39,796 nucleotides of DNA. It comes from Actinomycetota bacterium (GTDB lineage Bacteria > Actinomycetota > Thermoleophilia > Gaiellales > Gaiellaceae). The stretch's first letter is position 1. Each line of letters starts with the position of its first letter. Below, in pieces: positions 14,829 through 21,899 of this stretch. A program made the position numbers and the translations under genes. Below the pieces are notes generated by a model, which saw only the letters and a program-made list of their open reading frames with translations, searched no databases and was not told where the DNA came from. The stretch lies in assembly GCA_013812235.1 (NCBI GenBank), contig JACCTU010000216.1, positions 1 through 39,796 of the forward strand. Direction: 5' to 3'.

Positions 14829-15076
14829 TTTTGCTGTTGGCGGTTGCGATTCTCGGAGTTGGGTTTGCGGTTCCGACGGCGTCAGCAGACGTGTATCGCG
14901 TGGCGCAGGACGATACGACTGCGGCGAGCGAGGACGACGACGGGACCGACTACGGCTGGATCGGGCTTCTCGGTCTTGCTGGACTTGCTGGTCTGGCAGG
15001 TCCGAAGCGGCGCGACGATGACACTGTCCGCCGTGAGCCTGCGGTTGGTCGGACGGACGTCACGCGCGATCGCTAG
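14812..15076 (+). pseudogene. Short secreted WGxxGxxG-type membrane-anchored protein, frameshifted in the signal peptide
   Basis: ATG 14812 has a GAGG ribosome binding site just upstream and begins MRNRLTF. One base later the frame continues LLLAVAILGVGFAVPTASA, a clear signal-peptide core. Removing one T from the TTTT run at 14829-14832 joins them perfectly. The mature part is acidic (QDDTTAASEDDDGTDYG) and ends with the glycine-rich hydrophobic tail WIGLLGLAGLAGLAGPKRRDD, the WGxxGxxG-type anchor common in these bacteria. Without the repair, translation from TTG 14831 is possible but lacks a ribosome binding site. Confidence 0.65.
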
Positions 15077-15091
15077 GCACTAGCGGCCATA

Positions 15092-15117
15092 GGGGAGGCC
15101 CACGCGTTGGCCTCCCC
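15092..15117. terminator. Hairpin between the WGxxGxxG gene and the collagen-like gene
   Basis: GGGGAGGCC (15092-15100) and GGCCTCCCC (15109-15117) pair perfectly around 8 nt. No T-run follows, as is common for actinobacterial terminators. Confidence 0.5.
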
Positions 15118-15192
15118 ATAGCTCTTCCTCCACGGGGAGGTCCGCTCGGCTACGCCGTTAGGGTTCACGGCCTACTCGGAGAGGGGGAAGTC

Positions 15193-15708
15193 ATGAAGAA
15201 CCGTTGGCCGGTGGTGCTTTCAGTTACTGCGCTCGTCGTCGCCGTGCTCGGCGCGACACCCGTCGGGGAGGCGGCGTTGAACGCCTTGCCGCGCAACTCC
15301 GTTGGACCGCTGCAACTGAAGACCAACGCCGTGACGAGCGTGAAGGTGAAGAACGGCTCGCTTCTCCGGGCCGACTTTCGCGCCGGTCAGATCCCGGCCG
15401 GGGCGGCCGGGCCGGCGGGGCCCGCGGGGGCGCAGGGCGCTCCTGGCACGAGCGGCCTCCAGACCGTGTTCACGACGAGCCCCATCAACTCGTCGACGAC
15501 GCGCACCCTGACCGCGACCTGTCCGAGCGGCAAGGTGGCGCTCGGGGGCGGGGTGGCGGTAACTCCGACGACCGCGACCGAGGTGGCCATCACCGCGAGC
15601 TACCTCGCAAACTCGACGACGTGGACCGCGTCGGCGCAGGAGGTCAACACTCAGGCGGTGAGCTGGGGCCTGAACGTCGTCGTCATCTGCGCGCTCGTGG
15701 CGCCGTAG
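15193..15708 (+). CDS. Secreted protein with short collagen-like GPxGPxG segment
   Basis: The 171-residue protein has a signal peptide (MKNRWPVVLSVTALVVAVLG), then the segment NSVGPLQLKTNAVTSVKVK and NGSLLRADF, a pattern that recurs in secreted Thermoleophilia proteins. Next come a short collagen-like linker AGPAGPAGAQGAPG and a C-terminal domain of about 85 residues with two cysteines (ATCPSG, VVICAL) that could pair. AGAGGGGG lies just upstream of ATG 15193. It probably acts at the cell surface; function unknown. The gene stands alone between hairpins and a minus-strand gene. Confidence 0.75.
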   Translation: MKNRWPVVLSVTALVVAVLGATPVGEAALNALPRNSVGPLQLKTNAVTSVKVKNGSLLRADFRAGQIPAGAAGPAGPAGAQGAPGTSGLQTVFTTSPINSSTTRTLTATCPSGKVALGGGVAVTPTTATEVAITASYLANSTTWTASAQEVNTQAVSWGLNVVVICALVAP

Positions 15709-15715
15709 CTGGGCC

Positions 15716-15916
15716 CTAACCGATCTCGTCCTCGTCCCACGCCGGGCGCTCCTCGGTGCGGCGGCGCGCGAGCTCGCGCGTTTGCTCGACGAAGCACTTC
15801 GTGTCAGCCTCGTGAGCCTTCTCCATGAACTGGCCGGGCGGCTTTTCGGGGCCCTCGTCGCGGTCGTCTCCCTCCACGTCACAGAGGACCCCGACGCACG
15901 CTCGGTCTTGCAGCAT
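15716..15916 (-). CDS. Small charged hypothetical protein
   Basis: This 66-residue frame begins MLQDRACVGVLCDVEGDD and ends ERPAWDEDEIG. It has a central amphipathic segment FMEKAHEADTKCFVEQTREL and is rich in Glu, Asp and Arg. I do not recognise the family. The composition looks like a genuine soluble protein and the frame fills the gap between two genes. Its ATG lies only 9 nt from the divergent start at 15926, leaving no room for a ribosome binding site, so a shorter form starting at the internal Met (about 15826) is possible. Confidence 0.45.
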   Translation of the reverse strand: MLQDRACVGVLCDVEGDDRDEGPEKPPGQFMEKAHEADTKCFVEQTRELARRRTEERPAWDEDEIG

Positions 15917-15925
15917 GCTCCGTGA

Positions 15926-16816
15926 GTGGATCCGGTCGACCCCGAAGAGGCAACCGCGAGGGCCGAGCCGATCGTCGCGGCGATTCCCGCCGACACCAGG
16001 CTCGGCGCGGTTCACCTCACCGTTGCCGACCTCGACCGCTCGGTCGGTTACTACGAACGCGAGATCGGGCTCGTAGTGCGCGAGCGCGAGGTTGGCCGCG
16101 CGGCGCTCGGCGCGGGCGGGGAGGATCTCCTCGTGCTCGTCGAGGAGCCGGGGGCCAAGCCCGCCGACGGCTTCTCCGGGCTTTACCACTTCGCGCTGCT
16201 CGTGCCCCATCGCGCCGATCTCGCCCGCTGGCTCGCGCACGCAGCGCGTGAGCAGGTGCGGCTCGTCGGGGTGTCCGACCACTTCGTGAGCGAGGCGCTC
16301 TACCTCCGCGACCCCGACCACCACGGGATCGAGATCTACGCCGACCGGCCGCGCGAGCTCTGGGAGGGGCAGGTGTCGCAGCGCATGACGTCGCTGCCGC
16401 TCGACACGGAAGACCTCGTCTCAATCCTGGACGACTCGACGAGCGCGTCGTTCGACGGGCTGCCGCAGGACACCGTCATGGGCCACGTGCACCTGCGGGT
16501 CTCGGAGATCGCGGCGACCGTTGCGTTCTACGGCGACGCCCTGGGCTTCGGGTTGATGGCGCAGCTCGGCGCCCAGGCGGCGTTCCTCAGTGCGGGCGGC
16601 TATCACCACCATCTCGGCGCGAACGCCTGGGAGAGCGCCGGGGCAGGGCAGGCGCCGGCCGGTTACGCGTCGCTCCGCCACGCGACGGTCGTTCTCCCGA
16701 GCGTGGACACCCGCGACGCGCTCGTCGAGCGGGCGGGCGGTGCGGCGGACAAGGTCGACGGTGCTCCTGTGATCCGTGACCCGAGCGGCAACCGGCTCGC
16801 CCTCGCAACCGCCTGA
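15926..16816 (+). CDS. Two-domain VOC (glyoxalase/extradiol dioxygenase-like) protein
   Basis: The 296-residue protein has two VOC modules in tandem, as in CatE-type ring-cleavage dioxygenases. Module 1: AVHLTVADLDRSVGYYERE, FSGLYHFALLVPHR and HHGIEIYADRP, supplying His, His and Glu as metal ligands. Module 2: GHVHLRVSEIAATVAFYGDA and HHHLGANAW, with a shorter end (DPSGNRLAL). The start GTG 15926 is preceded by CATGCT, 6 nt upstream, which may be a leaderless -10 box. Likely substrates are catechol-like or other aromatic compounds, or a methylglyoxal-type adduct; the sequence does not decide. It is not in an operon. Confidence 0.85.
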   Translation: MDPVDPEEATARAEPIVAAIPADTRLGAVHLTVADLDRSVGYYEREIGLVVREREVGRAALGAGGEDLLVLVEEPGAKPADGFSGLYHFALLVPHRADLARWLAHAAREQVRLVGVSDHFVSEALYLRDPDHHGIEIYADRPRELWEGQVSQRMTSLPLDTEDLVSILDDSTSASFDGLPQDTVMGHVHLRVSEIAATVAFYGDALGFGLMAQLGAQAAFLSAGGYHHHLGANAWESAGAGQAPAGYASLRHATVVLPSVDTRDALVERAGGAADKVDGAPVIRDPSGNRLALATA

Positions 16817-16837
16817 CCCTCAGGCGGGGGGCCGCCC

Positions 16838-17174
16838 CTCTACCGTAAGGCTTCCGCGTTCGTTGCCGGCTCGCTCGTCATCGGCGCCGCGCTCGGCGCC
16901 GCGTTCGGCGCGGTTCCGTTGACCTCGCTCGGCCTGGCCGATCCCCTCCTATCTCGGGTCGCAACGCTCGTTCGGGTACCGCCTCCAGGCGCGGTCGGTG
17001 CTCTGCCAGCTGCAATCGGAGCGGAACACCGCGATCCTCGCCGGGGCCGTCTCGGCCCGCGCATCGGCACCGGCTCCCCGTCGAGCGCAGCCTGTTCCGC
17101 AGGCAACGTCAGCTCAGCGGGCGACCACCGAAGCGCAGCCCGTCGCCCCGGACGCTCGGCCTCCCGTACCGTAA
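16838..17174 (+). pseudogene. Remnant of a small secreted/membrane protein, frameshifted and lacking a start codon
   Basis: One frame reads RKASAFVAGSLVIGAALGAA and then FGAVPLTSLGLADP, which looks like a signal anchor. From about 16945 a second frame reads SYLGSQRSFGYRLQARSVLC, then QLQSERNTAILAGAVSARA and a Pro/Ala-rich tail to a TAA at 17172-17174. Joined, they would give a protein of about 110 residues. No ATG, GTG or TTG precedes the signal segment in frame, because a TGA lies a few codons upstream. The family is unknown. The stretch 17175-17221 holds nothing visible. Confidence 0.35.
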
Positions 17175-17221
17175 CTCCGCTGCCGCCTCCGGTCTCGAAG
17201 TCGCACGTCGCCTAGCGGCGA

Positions 17222-17587
17222 CTACTTCGTGACTGTCAGCGTCGCGCGCATCCCGCGTGCGCGATGGTCTGCGATCGTGCACCAGAGCTCGTAGCGGCCG
17301 GGGTAGAGCCGGAACGAGATGGTGCGATCATCGCCGGGCGAGACCTCCGGCGTCAGATACGTTCGCGCCCCCCTCGTGGTTCGACGCAGCGCCAGGTCGT
17401 GAGGGTCTTCGCCGAGGTTGACCAGCTGCACGATCAGGCGTGTCTGACGGAGCTTCACCCGCGACAGCACGAAGTCGAACTCGCTCGCGGTGACCTGCAT
17501 GCGTGAGGGAGGCCGGCTCGTCGCCGCGTACGCCGCGGACGCGACCAGCGCCGCTGCGAGCACGAGTGCAAGTGCGAACAACCTCAT
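17222..17587 (-). CDS. Exported single-domain cupredoxin
   Basis: The 121-residue protein has a signal peptide (MRLFALALVLAAALVASAAY) followed by a plastocyanin-like beta sandwich. The type 1 copper ligands are in place: His in EDPHDLALR, then Cys, His and Met in ELWCTIADHRARGM. It should therefore bind copper and carry electrons outside the membrane. The ATG overlaps the stop of the DUF1501 gene (ATGA), so it was the third gene of a DUF1800-DUF1501-cupredoxin operon. The two upstream genes are damaged, so it may now be poorly expressed unless another promoter exists. Confidence 0.85.
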   Translation of the reverse strand: MRLFALALVLAAALVASAAYAATSRPPSRMQVTASEFDFVLSRVKLRQTRLIVQLVNLGEDPHDLALRRTTRGARTYLTPEVSPGDDRTISFRLYPGRYELWCTIADHRARGMRATLTVTK

Positions 17588-18536
17588 CTCAAGAGCGCTG
17601 GGCGTGCGAACGACGCAGCGCCTGGGATGATCGCTGCGGCATCGGTGTCGAACCACTGCTCGAGGATTGCGCTGTAGAAACCGCGGAAGTCCGCCGTCGC
17701 GCGCAGGTTGCCCTGCTCGTCTAGACCGCTTCCGAGGCCGGGGAACTCGCCGATCATCCGCCCGTGCACGCGGGAGCCGATGAGAAGCCCGAGCCCGCCG
17801 GCGCCGTGGTCGGTTCCGTCGGAGCCATTCTCGCGCGCGCGGCGGCCGAACTCCGACCAGACGTGAACGAGCACACGGTCGGCGAGGCCGCGCGCCTCGA
17901 GGTCGCGCTGGAACGCCACGAGCGAGTCGGCGGTCAGCTTGAGCGCCGTGTTCAGCTCGTCTGCCTGGTCGGCGTGGGTGTCGTACATCCCCGGAGCCTT
18001 CAACGCGGCGCAGCGAATCGGCAGCCCCGCCGACAGCATCGCCGCCAGGCCCGCGAGGCGGCGCGGGAACTCGTCCGTCGACTGCGGGTACAAGGGCGGG
18101 ACCTGACCGACCCCCGCGCCGAGCCCTTGCAGCTCCCGCCTGAGCCGATGCGATTGCGCTGCGGCGGAGGCGACATCGCGGATCGCCCGGTCACGACTCG
18201 CCGCGTGGGCCAACCCGAGCTCTCCGACTGCGTCGAGAATCCGGATCTCGAGCTCACTCTCGGCGCGACGTGCGGCGAACGTGTAGCGGTCGGGCCCGTC
18301 GATCGACGCCACCGGAACCTTTCCGGTCGCGAGCGCGGGCTGGAGGCGGTTGTCGAGCGAGAGGCCCTGGAGCGGGTTGTCGGCTGAGCCGACCCGGTCG
18401 AGGTAGCGTCCGAGCCAACCGGTCGCGAGCCCTGCGTCTGTCGCGCCGACCTCCCAAGCTCGATCGCCGGCAGACCGTTTCCGGCGACGGCGTGCGCGCG
18501 GCCGAAGTCGTCGCAGGCACAGGCCCGACGCGTCAC
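17584..18536 (-). pseudogene. DUF1501 protein, large N-terminal deletion and frameshift
   Basis: It begins at GTG 18536, overlapping the DUF1800 stop (GTGA), with TRRACACDDFGRAHAVAGNG and LPAIELG, the normal N-terminus. At about 18455 the sequence jumps to EVGATDAGLATGWLGRYLDR in a different frame, which in intact members lies some 100 or more residues further on. From there the frame is intact to RPALLR, including the DUF1501/sulfatase-like end (HVWSEFGRRARENGSDGTDH with GAGG). The missing part would hold the Tat signal (typically RRSFL) and the first metal-binding region. DUF1501 proteins are exported alkaline-phosphatase-superfamily proteins usually paired with DUF1800. The deletion plus frameshift makes it non-functional unless translated from an internal start. 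Confidence 0.75.
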
Positions 18537-19402
18537 GAGGTCTGCACCTCGGGCGAGAGCGCGAGCAGTTGGCGGAGCGCCTGCTCCGCAACCTGCGGCG
18601 GGCGGGACATCAACGTGTCCTGTGCCAGGCGCGTCGCGACCGCGCGCGTCGGCTTCGTCAGCGCGCGGATCCCGAGGTCGAGGGCCGCTCGGTCGACGAG
18701 TGCGGTCGCGCTGCGAGGAGCCGCCGGCGAGGCGGACGCAGCGAGTGCCGTGCCTGCGACGAACCAGCGGCCCCCGTAGCTGAAGTCATACGTCCCATCT
18801 GCGGGCCGGCGGATGCCGCGCCACCCGGTGAGCGCACGGGCCTGCTCGCGGATGTCCTGCTCCGTGTAGCCGCGGTTCGCGCCCAGGGTGAAGAGCTACA
18901 TCAGCTCACGGGCGTAGTTCTCGTTCGGTGAACGCACCGTGTTCTTGTCGCCGTTGAGCCACCGGAGCATCGCCGGATCCTTCGTCACGTCCTTGAGGAG
19001 CTGGGCGAAGGAGCCGAGCGCGTGGCGCCGGAAGAGCTCGTTCTGATCAAGCATTCCCTTCTGCGGGATTCCGCCGACACGCTGCGTCGCGAACCAGTCG
19101 TGCCACACCAGCGCCAGTCGCTCGACGAGCGGACGAGAGGTGCGAACCATGCGATCCAGCCACCACATGTGGTCATGTCCAGCCGCGTCGAAGGGTGCGA
19201 TCGGGCGGCCCTGTGCATCGCGCGGCTCGGGTCCGACGAGTCGCTCGGAGCCGGGACGGGTCAGCGAGCGAACTGCTCCGGGAAGGCCCTTCTTGGCGAG
19301 TCGCCCGACTTCGCCCGCGCGCGGCCCGAAGCCGGCTCGCCACAGCAGCCGCTCGGCCTGGGGGGCGCCGAAGGAACCGCGATAGATGGGTATCGACGCC
19401 AC
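18533..19402 (-). pseudogene. DUF1800 protein with in-frame amber codon and internal deletion
   Basis: It begins at GTG 19402 with VASIPIYRGSFGAPQAERLL and reads normally through WHDWFATQRVGGIPQKGMLD and NGDKNTVRSPNENYARELM. There a TAG (18896-18898) replaces the Glu codon expected in RELMELFTLG. The frame then continues LFTLGANRGYTEQDIREQAR with ALTGWRG, jumps to FSYGGRWFVAGTAL and ends PEVQTS. Intact relatives have about 150 more residues between the GWR and GRWF motifs, so an internal deletion is likely. TACAAA (19410-19415) sits 7 nt before the start and may be a leaderless -10 box. The function of DUF1800 is unknown; the partner DUF1501 gene is decayed too. Confidence 0.75.
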
Positions 19403-19458
19403 GATCCGCTTTGTAGCGCGGCTACGGGGGTCTGGGGTCAACGATTCGTAAGGATCAT

Positions 19459-19492
19459 GTGGCCGGGCCCCCCGCGAGGGGAGCCCGGCCCA
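19459..19492. terminator. Strong GC hairpin after the histone H1-like gene
   Basis: GTGGCCGGGC (19459-19468) pairs with GCCCGGCCCAC (19482-19492, one bulged C), extended inside by CCCC/GGGG. It lies just 3' of the minus-strand gene at 19515 and before the DUF1800 start; no T-run. Confidence 0.6.
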
Positions 19493-19514
19493 CAGTCGAT
19501 GGGGTTCGGCGGAG

Positions 19515-20015
19515 CTACGACTTCTTGCGGCGAGTCGCGGTCTTGCGCTTCCGCGTGCCCGTGGTCTTGCGGCGTGTCGCGGTGGAGCGCTTGCGCGTGC
19601 CCGTGGTTTTACGGCGCGTCGCGGTCTTGCGCTTCCGCGTGCCCGTGGTCTTGCGCTTGCGAGCGGTCGTGCTCTTCTTGCGCGTGCCTGTTGCCTTGCG
19701 CTTCCGGGCGCCCGTGGTCTTGCGCTTGCGAGCGGCCGTCGTCTTCTTGCGCGTGCCTGTCGTCTTGCGCTTCCGGGCGCCCGTGGTCTTGCGCTTGCGC
19801 GTGGCGGCCGCCTTCCGTCCGGCGGTCTTGCGTACGGCGGTCTTGCGCTTGCGCGTGGCGGCCGCCTTCCGTGCGGCGGTCTTGCGCTTGCGGGCGGTTC
19901 CGGCCTTCTTGCGTGTTCCGCTCGCCTTACGGCGGGTGGAGCTCGCCTTCTTTCTTGTTGCGCGACTTCTGGTGCCGATCTCTTCTTCTTCGACACTCAT
20001 CTCTTCTTCGAACAT
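19515..20015 (-). CDS. Histone H1-like Lys/Arg-rich repeat protein
   Basis: The 166-residue protein has a short acidic head (MFEEEMSVEEEEIG) followed by about 150 residues made almost only of Lys, Arg, Thr, Ala and Gly. Internal repeats are plain: a 14-residue unit TTGTRKRKTATRRK near the C-terminus in three copies, and a 23-residue unit with TTGARKRK and TGTRKK earlier. Such tails resemble eukaryotic histone H1 and bacterial Hc1/HupS-like C-terminal domains, and should bind DNA non-specifically. No globular HU fold is present. The start ATG 20015 has AGGAGGAG seven nt upstream. The repeats make the DNA itself prone to length change. A role in nucleoid compaction is inferred. Confidence 0.75.
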   Translation of the reverse strand: MFEEEMSVEEEEIGTRSRATRKKASSTRRKASGTRKKAGTARKRKTAARKAAATRKRKTAVRKTAGRKAAATRKRKTTGARKRKTTGTRKKTTAARKRKTTGARKRKATGTRKKSTTARKRKTTGTRKRKTATRRKTTGTRKRSTATRRKTTGTRKRKTATRRKKS

Positions 20016-20026
20016 TCAATCTCCTC

Positions 20027-20440
20027 CTAATCGGATATCCGTTCGACCAACTGGCCTGTCTTCGAATCTTCGCCCTCGCGGGCAACATCGGCCTGCGCCA
20101 AGATTCCGACCAGACGGCCGTCTTCCTCCACGACGGGAAGCCTCCTCACCTGATGCTGTGCCATCAGCCTGAGCGCTTTGTCGAGGTCCTGCTGCGGATC
20201 GACGGTCACGAGATCCTTCGAAGCGATCTCTCCGACCGTCGCCGTCTGGGCGTCTTTCCCTTCTGCGACGACACGGGTGACGATGTCACGATCCGTCACG
20301 ATGCCGACGAGGCGATCACCATCGGTCACGGGCAGCGAGCCGACGTCTTCGGTTGCCATCAGCTTCGCGGCCTCGGCGACGGGCGTCGTCATGTCGACCT
20401 TTCGCGGATTATCGGTCATTGCGTCACGGACTTTCCCCAT
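20027..20440 (-). CDS. Two-CBS-domain protein
   Basis: The 137-residue protein consists of a CBS pair: MGKVRDAMTDNPRKVDMTT with EDVGSLPVTDGDRLVGIVTD, then SKDLVTVDPQQDL with HQVRRLPVVEEDGRLVGIL. CBS pairs bind adenosine nucleotides and usually sense energy state; free-standing ones in actinobacteria are often stress or hypoxia-linked. GAGGTGAG precedes ATG 20440. It is followed closely by the histone H1-like gene (11 nt), so the two are probably co-transcribed. Upstream lies a palindrome-rich region shared with the divergent MFS gene. Confidence 0.85.
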   Translation of the reverse strand: MGKVRDAMTDNPRKVDMTTPVAEAAKLMATEDVGSLPVTDGDRLVGIVTDRDIVTRVVAEGKDAQTATVGEIASKDLVTVDPQQDLDKALRLMAQHQVRRLPVVEEDGRLVGILAQADVAREGEDSKTGQLVERISD

Positions 20441-20537
20441 CGTTATCTCACCTCGCTCGTTGGTTGTCGCAACGTGCGTTTTCCCGCGTCCGTATCGTCG
20501 CAAACAGTGACAATGACAGACGGTTCGGACAGACAAT

Positions 20538-20603
20538 GCACGAATGTGCGCGTCCGTGCACGGACGCGCACTCGTTCGGGGTAACACGACCGTGCAAACG
20601 CAC
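20538..20603. promoter_or_regulatory. Operator-like palindrome cluster
   Basis: A perfect 26-bp palindrome occupies 20546-20571, centred on GTGCAC with outer halves GTGCGCGTCC/GGACGCGCAC. On either side are smaller inverted repeats with the same GCAC/GTGC elements: GCAC-N4-GTGC at 20538-20549 and GTGC-N4-GCAC at 20592-20603. The cluster lies between the CBS gene (minus) and the MFS gene (plus). It could bind a dimeric regulator or, as a cruciform, terminate or insulate. No nearby regulator gene is evident. Confidence 0.55.
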
Positions 20604-20634
20604 ACGTATTCATGCGCATCGACGTGAGGTTCAA

Positions 20635-21777
20635 TTGACGCGCGCACTGCACGGACTTCGCGCTCCCGTCATCGCGTTGCTCGCGATCGAGTTGCTCGAC
20701 GAGCTCGTCTTCGGCGCACGCGAGGCAGCGTGGCCGGCACTTCGCGCGGAGCTCGATCTGAGCTACGCGCAGATCGGGCTGCTGTTGAGCGCGCCGACGT
20801 ACTCGTCCGCAGTGCTCGAACCTGTGTTCGGTGTGCTCGGCGACAGCCGCTGGCGGCGAACAGTCGTGGTCTGCGGCGGGATCGGCACGGCGGCGGCGCT
20901 CGTGCTCGTCGCGGCCGCTCCGGGTTTCGTCGTCCTGCTCGTGGCGTTCGCGCTGCTGTTCCCGTCGACCGGCGCGTTCGTCTCGCTCTCGCAGGCAACG
21001 CTGATGGATCTCGAGCCCGAGCGCCGCGAGCTGAACATGACGCGCTGGAGCATCGCGGGCGGCATCGGCGCCTTCGCCGGTCCGGTGCTCCTCGTCCTCT
21101 TCACCGCGGTCGGCAGTGGCTGGCGCGGACTGTTCGCGACGTTCGCCGTGCTCGCGCTGGCACTCACGGTCCTGGCCGCCGCCACGCACTCACGTGTGCG
21201 GGCGCACGCGGGACGACCGTCACTCCGAGCGGCGCTCGAGGCGCTTCGCCGGCCACTCGTCGCGCGCTGGCTGGTGCTGCTCGAGTTCGCCGACCTGCTC
21301 CTCGACGTGCTGCTCGGCTACGTGGCCCTCTACCTCGTCGACGAGGCGGGAGCGTCGGCGCAGGTGGGAGGTCTCGGCGTCGCGGTGTGGACGGGCGCCG
21401 GGCTCGTCGGCGGGCTCGGCGTGATCGTGCTGCTCCGACGCGTCGACGGCCTCCGGTATCTCCGTGCGAGCGCGCTCGCGGCGCTGATCCTCTTCCCGGC
21501 GTTTCTGCTCGTCCCCGGGGTGCCGGCGAAGCTCGTGCTGCTCGCCGCGGTCGGCCTCGCGACGGCGGGGTGGTACTCGATCCCGAAGGCGCGCCTCTAC
21601 GACTCGCTCAGCGGACAGAGCGGCGCGGCGCTCACGCTCGGAAGCATCGCCGGCCTCATCGCAGGGACATTCCCGCTGGCGATCGGTCTCGTCGCGCAGC
21701 GGTACGGCATCGACGTCGCCCTGTGGGTGCTCGTGGCAGGACCGGTCGTGCTTCTGCTCGGCGTGCCTCGGCGCTAG
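20635..21777 (+). CDS. Major facilitator superfamily transporter
   Basis: The 380-residue protein has 12 predicted membrane helices in two halves. The motif-A-like loop after helix 2 reads FGVLGDSRWRRTVV, and a shorter equivalent follows helix 8. The N-terminus LTRALHGLRAPVIALLAIEL and helix LSYAQIGLLLSAPTYS look like drug/sugar exporters of the MFS. The start is TTG 20635 with GTGAGG 5 nt upstream; no ATG or GTG gives a sensible N-terminus. The substrate cannot be told. The gene is divergent from the CBS/H1-like pair and controlled from the palindromic region. Confidence 0.8.
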   Translation: MTRALHGLRAPVIALLAIELLDELVFGAREAAWPALRAELDLSYAQIGLLLSAPTYSSAVLEPVFGVLGDSRWRRTVVVCGGIGTAAALVLVAAAPGFVVLLVAFALLFPSTGAFVSLSQATLMDLEPERRELNMTRWSIAGGIGAFAGPVLLVLFTAVGSGWRGLFATFAVLALALTVLAAATHSRVRAHAGRPSLRAALEALRRPLVARWLVLLEFADLLLDVLLGYVALYLVDEAGASAQVGGLGVAVWTGAGLVGGLGVIVLLRRVDGLRYLRASALAALILFPAFLLVPGVPAKLVLLAAVGLATAGWYSIPKARLYDSLSGQSGAALTLGSIAGLIAGTFPLAIGLVAQRYGIDVALWVLVAGPVVLLLGVPRR

Positions 21778-21899
21778 TCGGCGCCGGGGTCGTCCTGAGC
21801 GTCGGTGTCGCCGCTCGTCGGATCGGGCGCCGGCGAGTCGTCGAGCTCCTCGTTCCGGTCATCTTCGCGGGGCGTCTGCTGCGGTACGTTCTCTGTCAT
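21774..21899 (-). CDS. Very small acidic protein divergent from thrS
   Basis: This 41-residue frame starts MTENVPQQTPREDDRNEELD and ends DPGAD; it is almost entirely polar and probably disordered. Its ATG overlaps the thrS ATG on the other strand (CATG), and TAGAAC lies 7 nt upstream, the same spacing as other leaderless starts here. Its stop overlaps the MFS stop by 4 nt. I do not know the family, and random occurrence in GC-rich DNA is possible. Confidence 0.35.
   Translation of the reverse strand: MTENVPQQTPREDDRNEELDDSPAPDPTSGDTDAQDDPGAD
21885..21890 (+). promoter_or_regulatory. Leaderless -10 box of thrS
   Basis: TACGTT lies exactly 7 nt before ATG 21898, and no Shine-Dalgarno sequence is present. 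This leaves no room for a T-box or other leader regulator of thrS. Confidence 0.5.

Noticed and set aside
19515-19960. Repeats considered as a CRISPR array or tandem satellite
   Set aside because: Units are imperfect, in phase with codons and without unique spacers; they are explained by the repeat protein.
19459-20172. Plus-strand Arg/Val/Leu-rich and Cys-rich frames opposite the histone H1-like gene
   Set aside because: They are complements of the Lys/Arg repeat; the minus frame has a ribosome binding site and a sensible composition.
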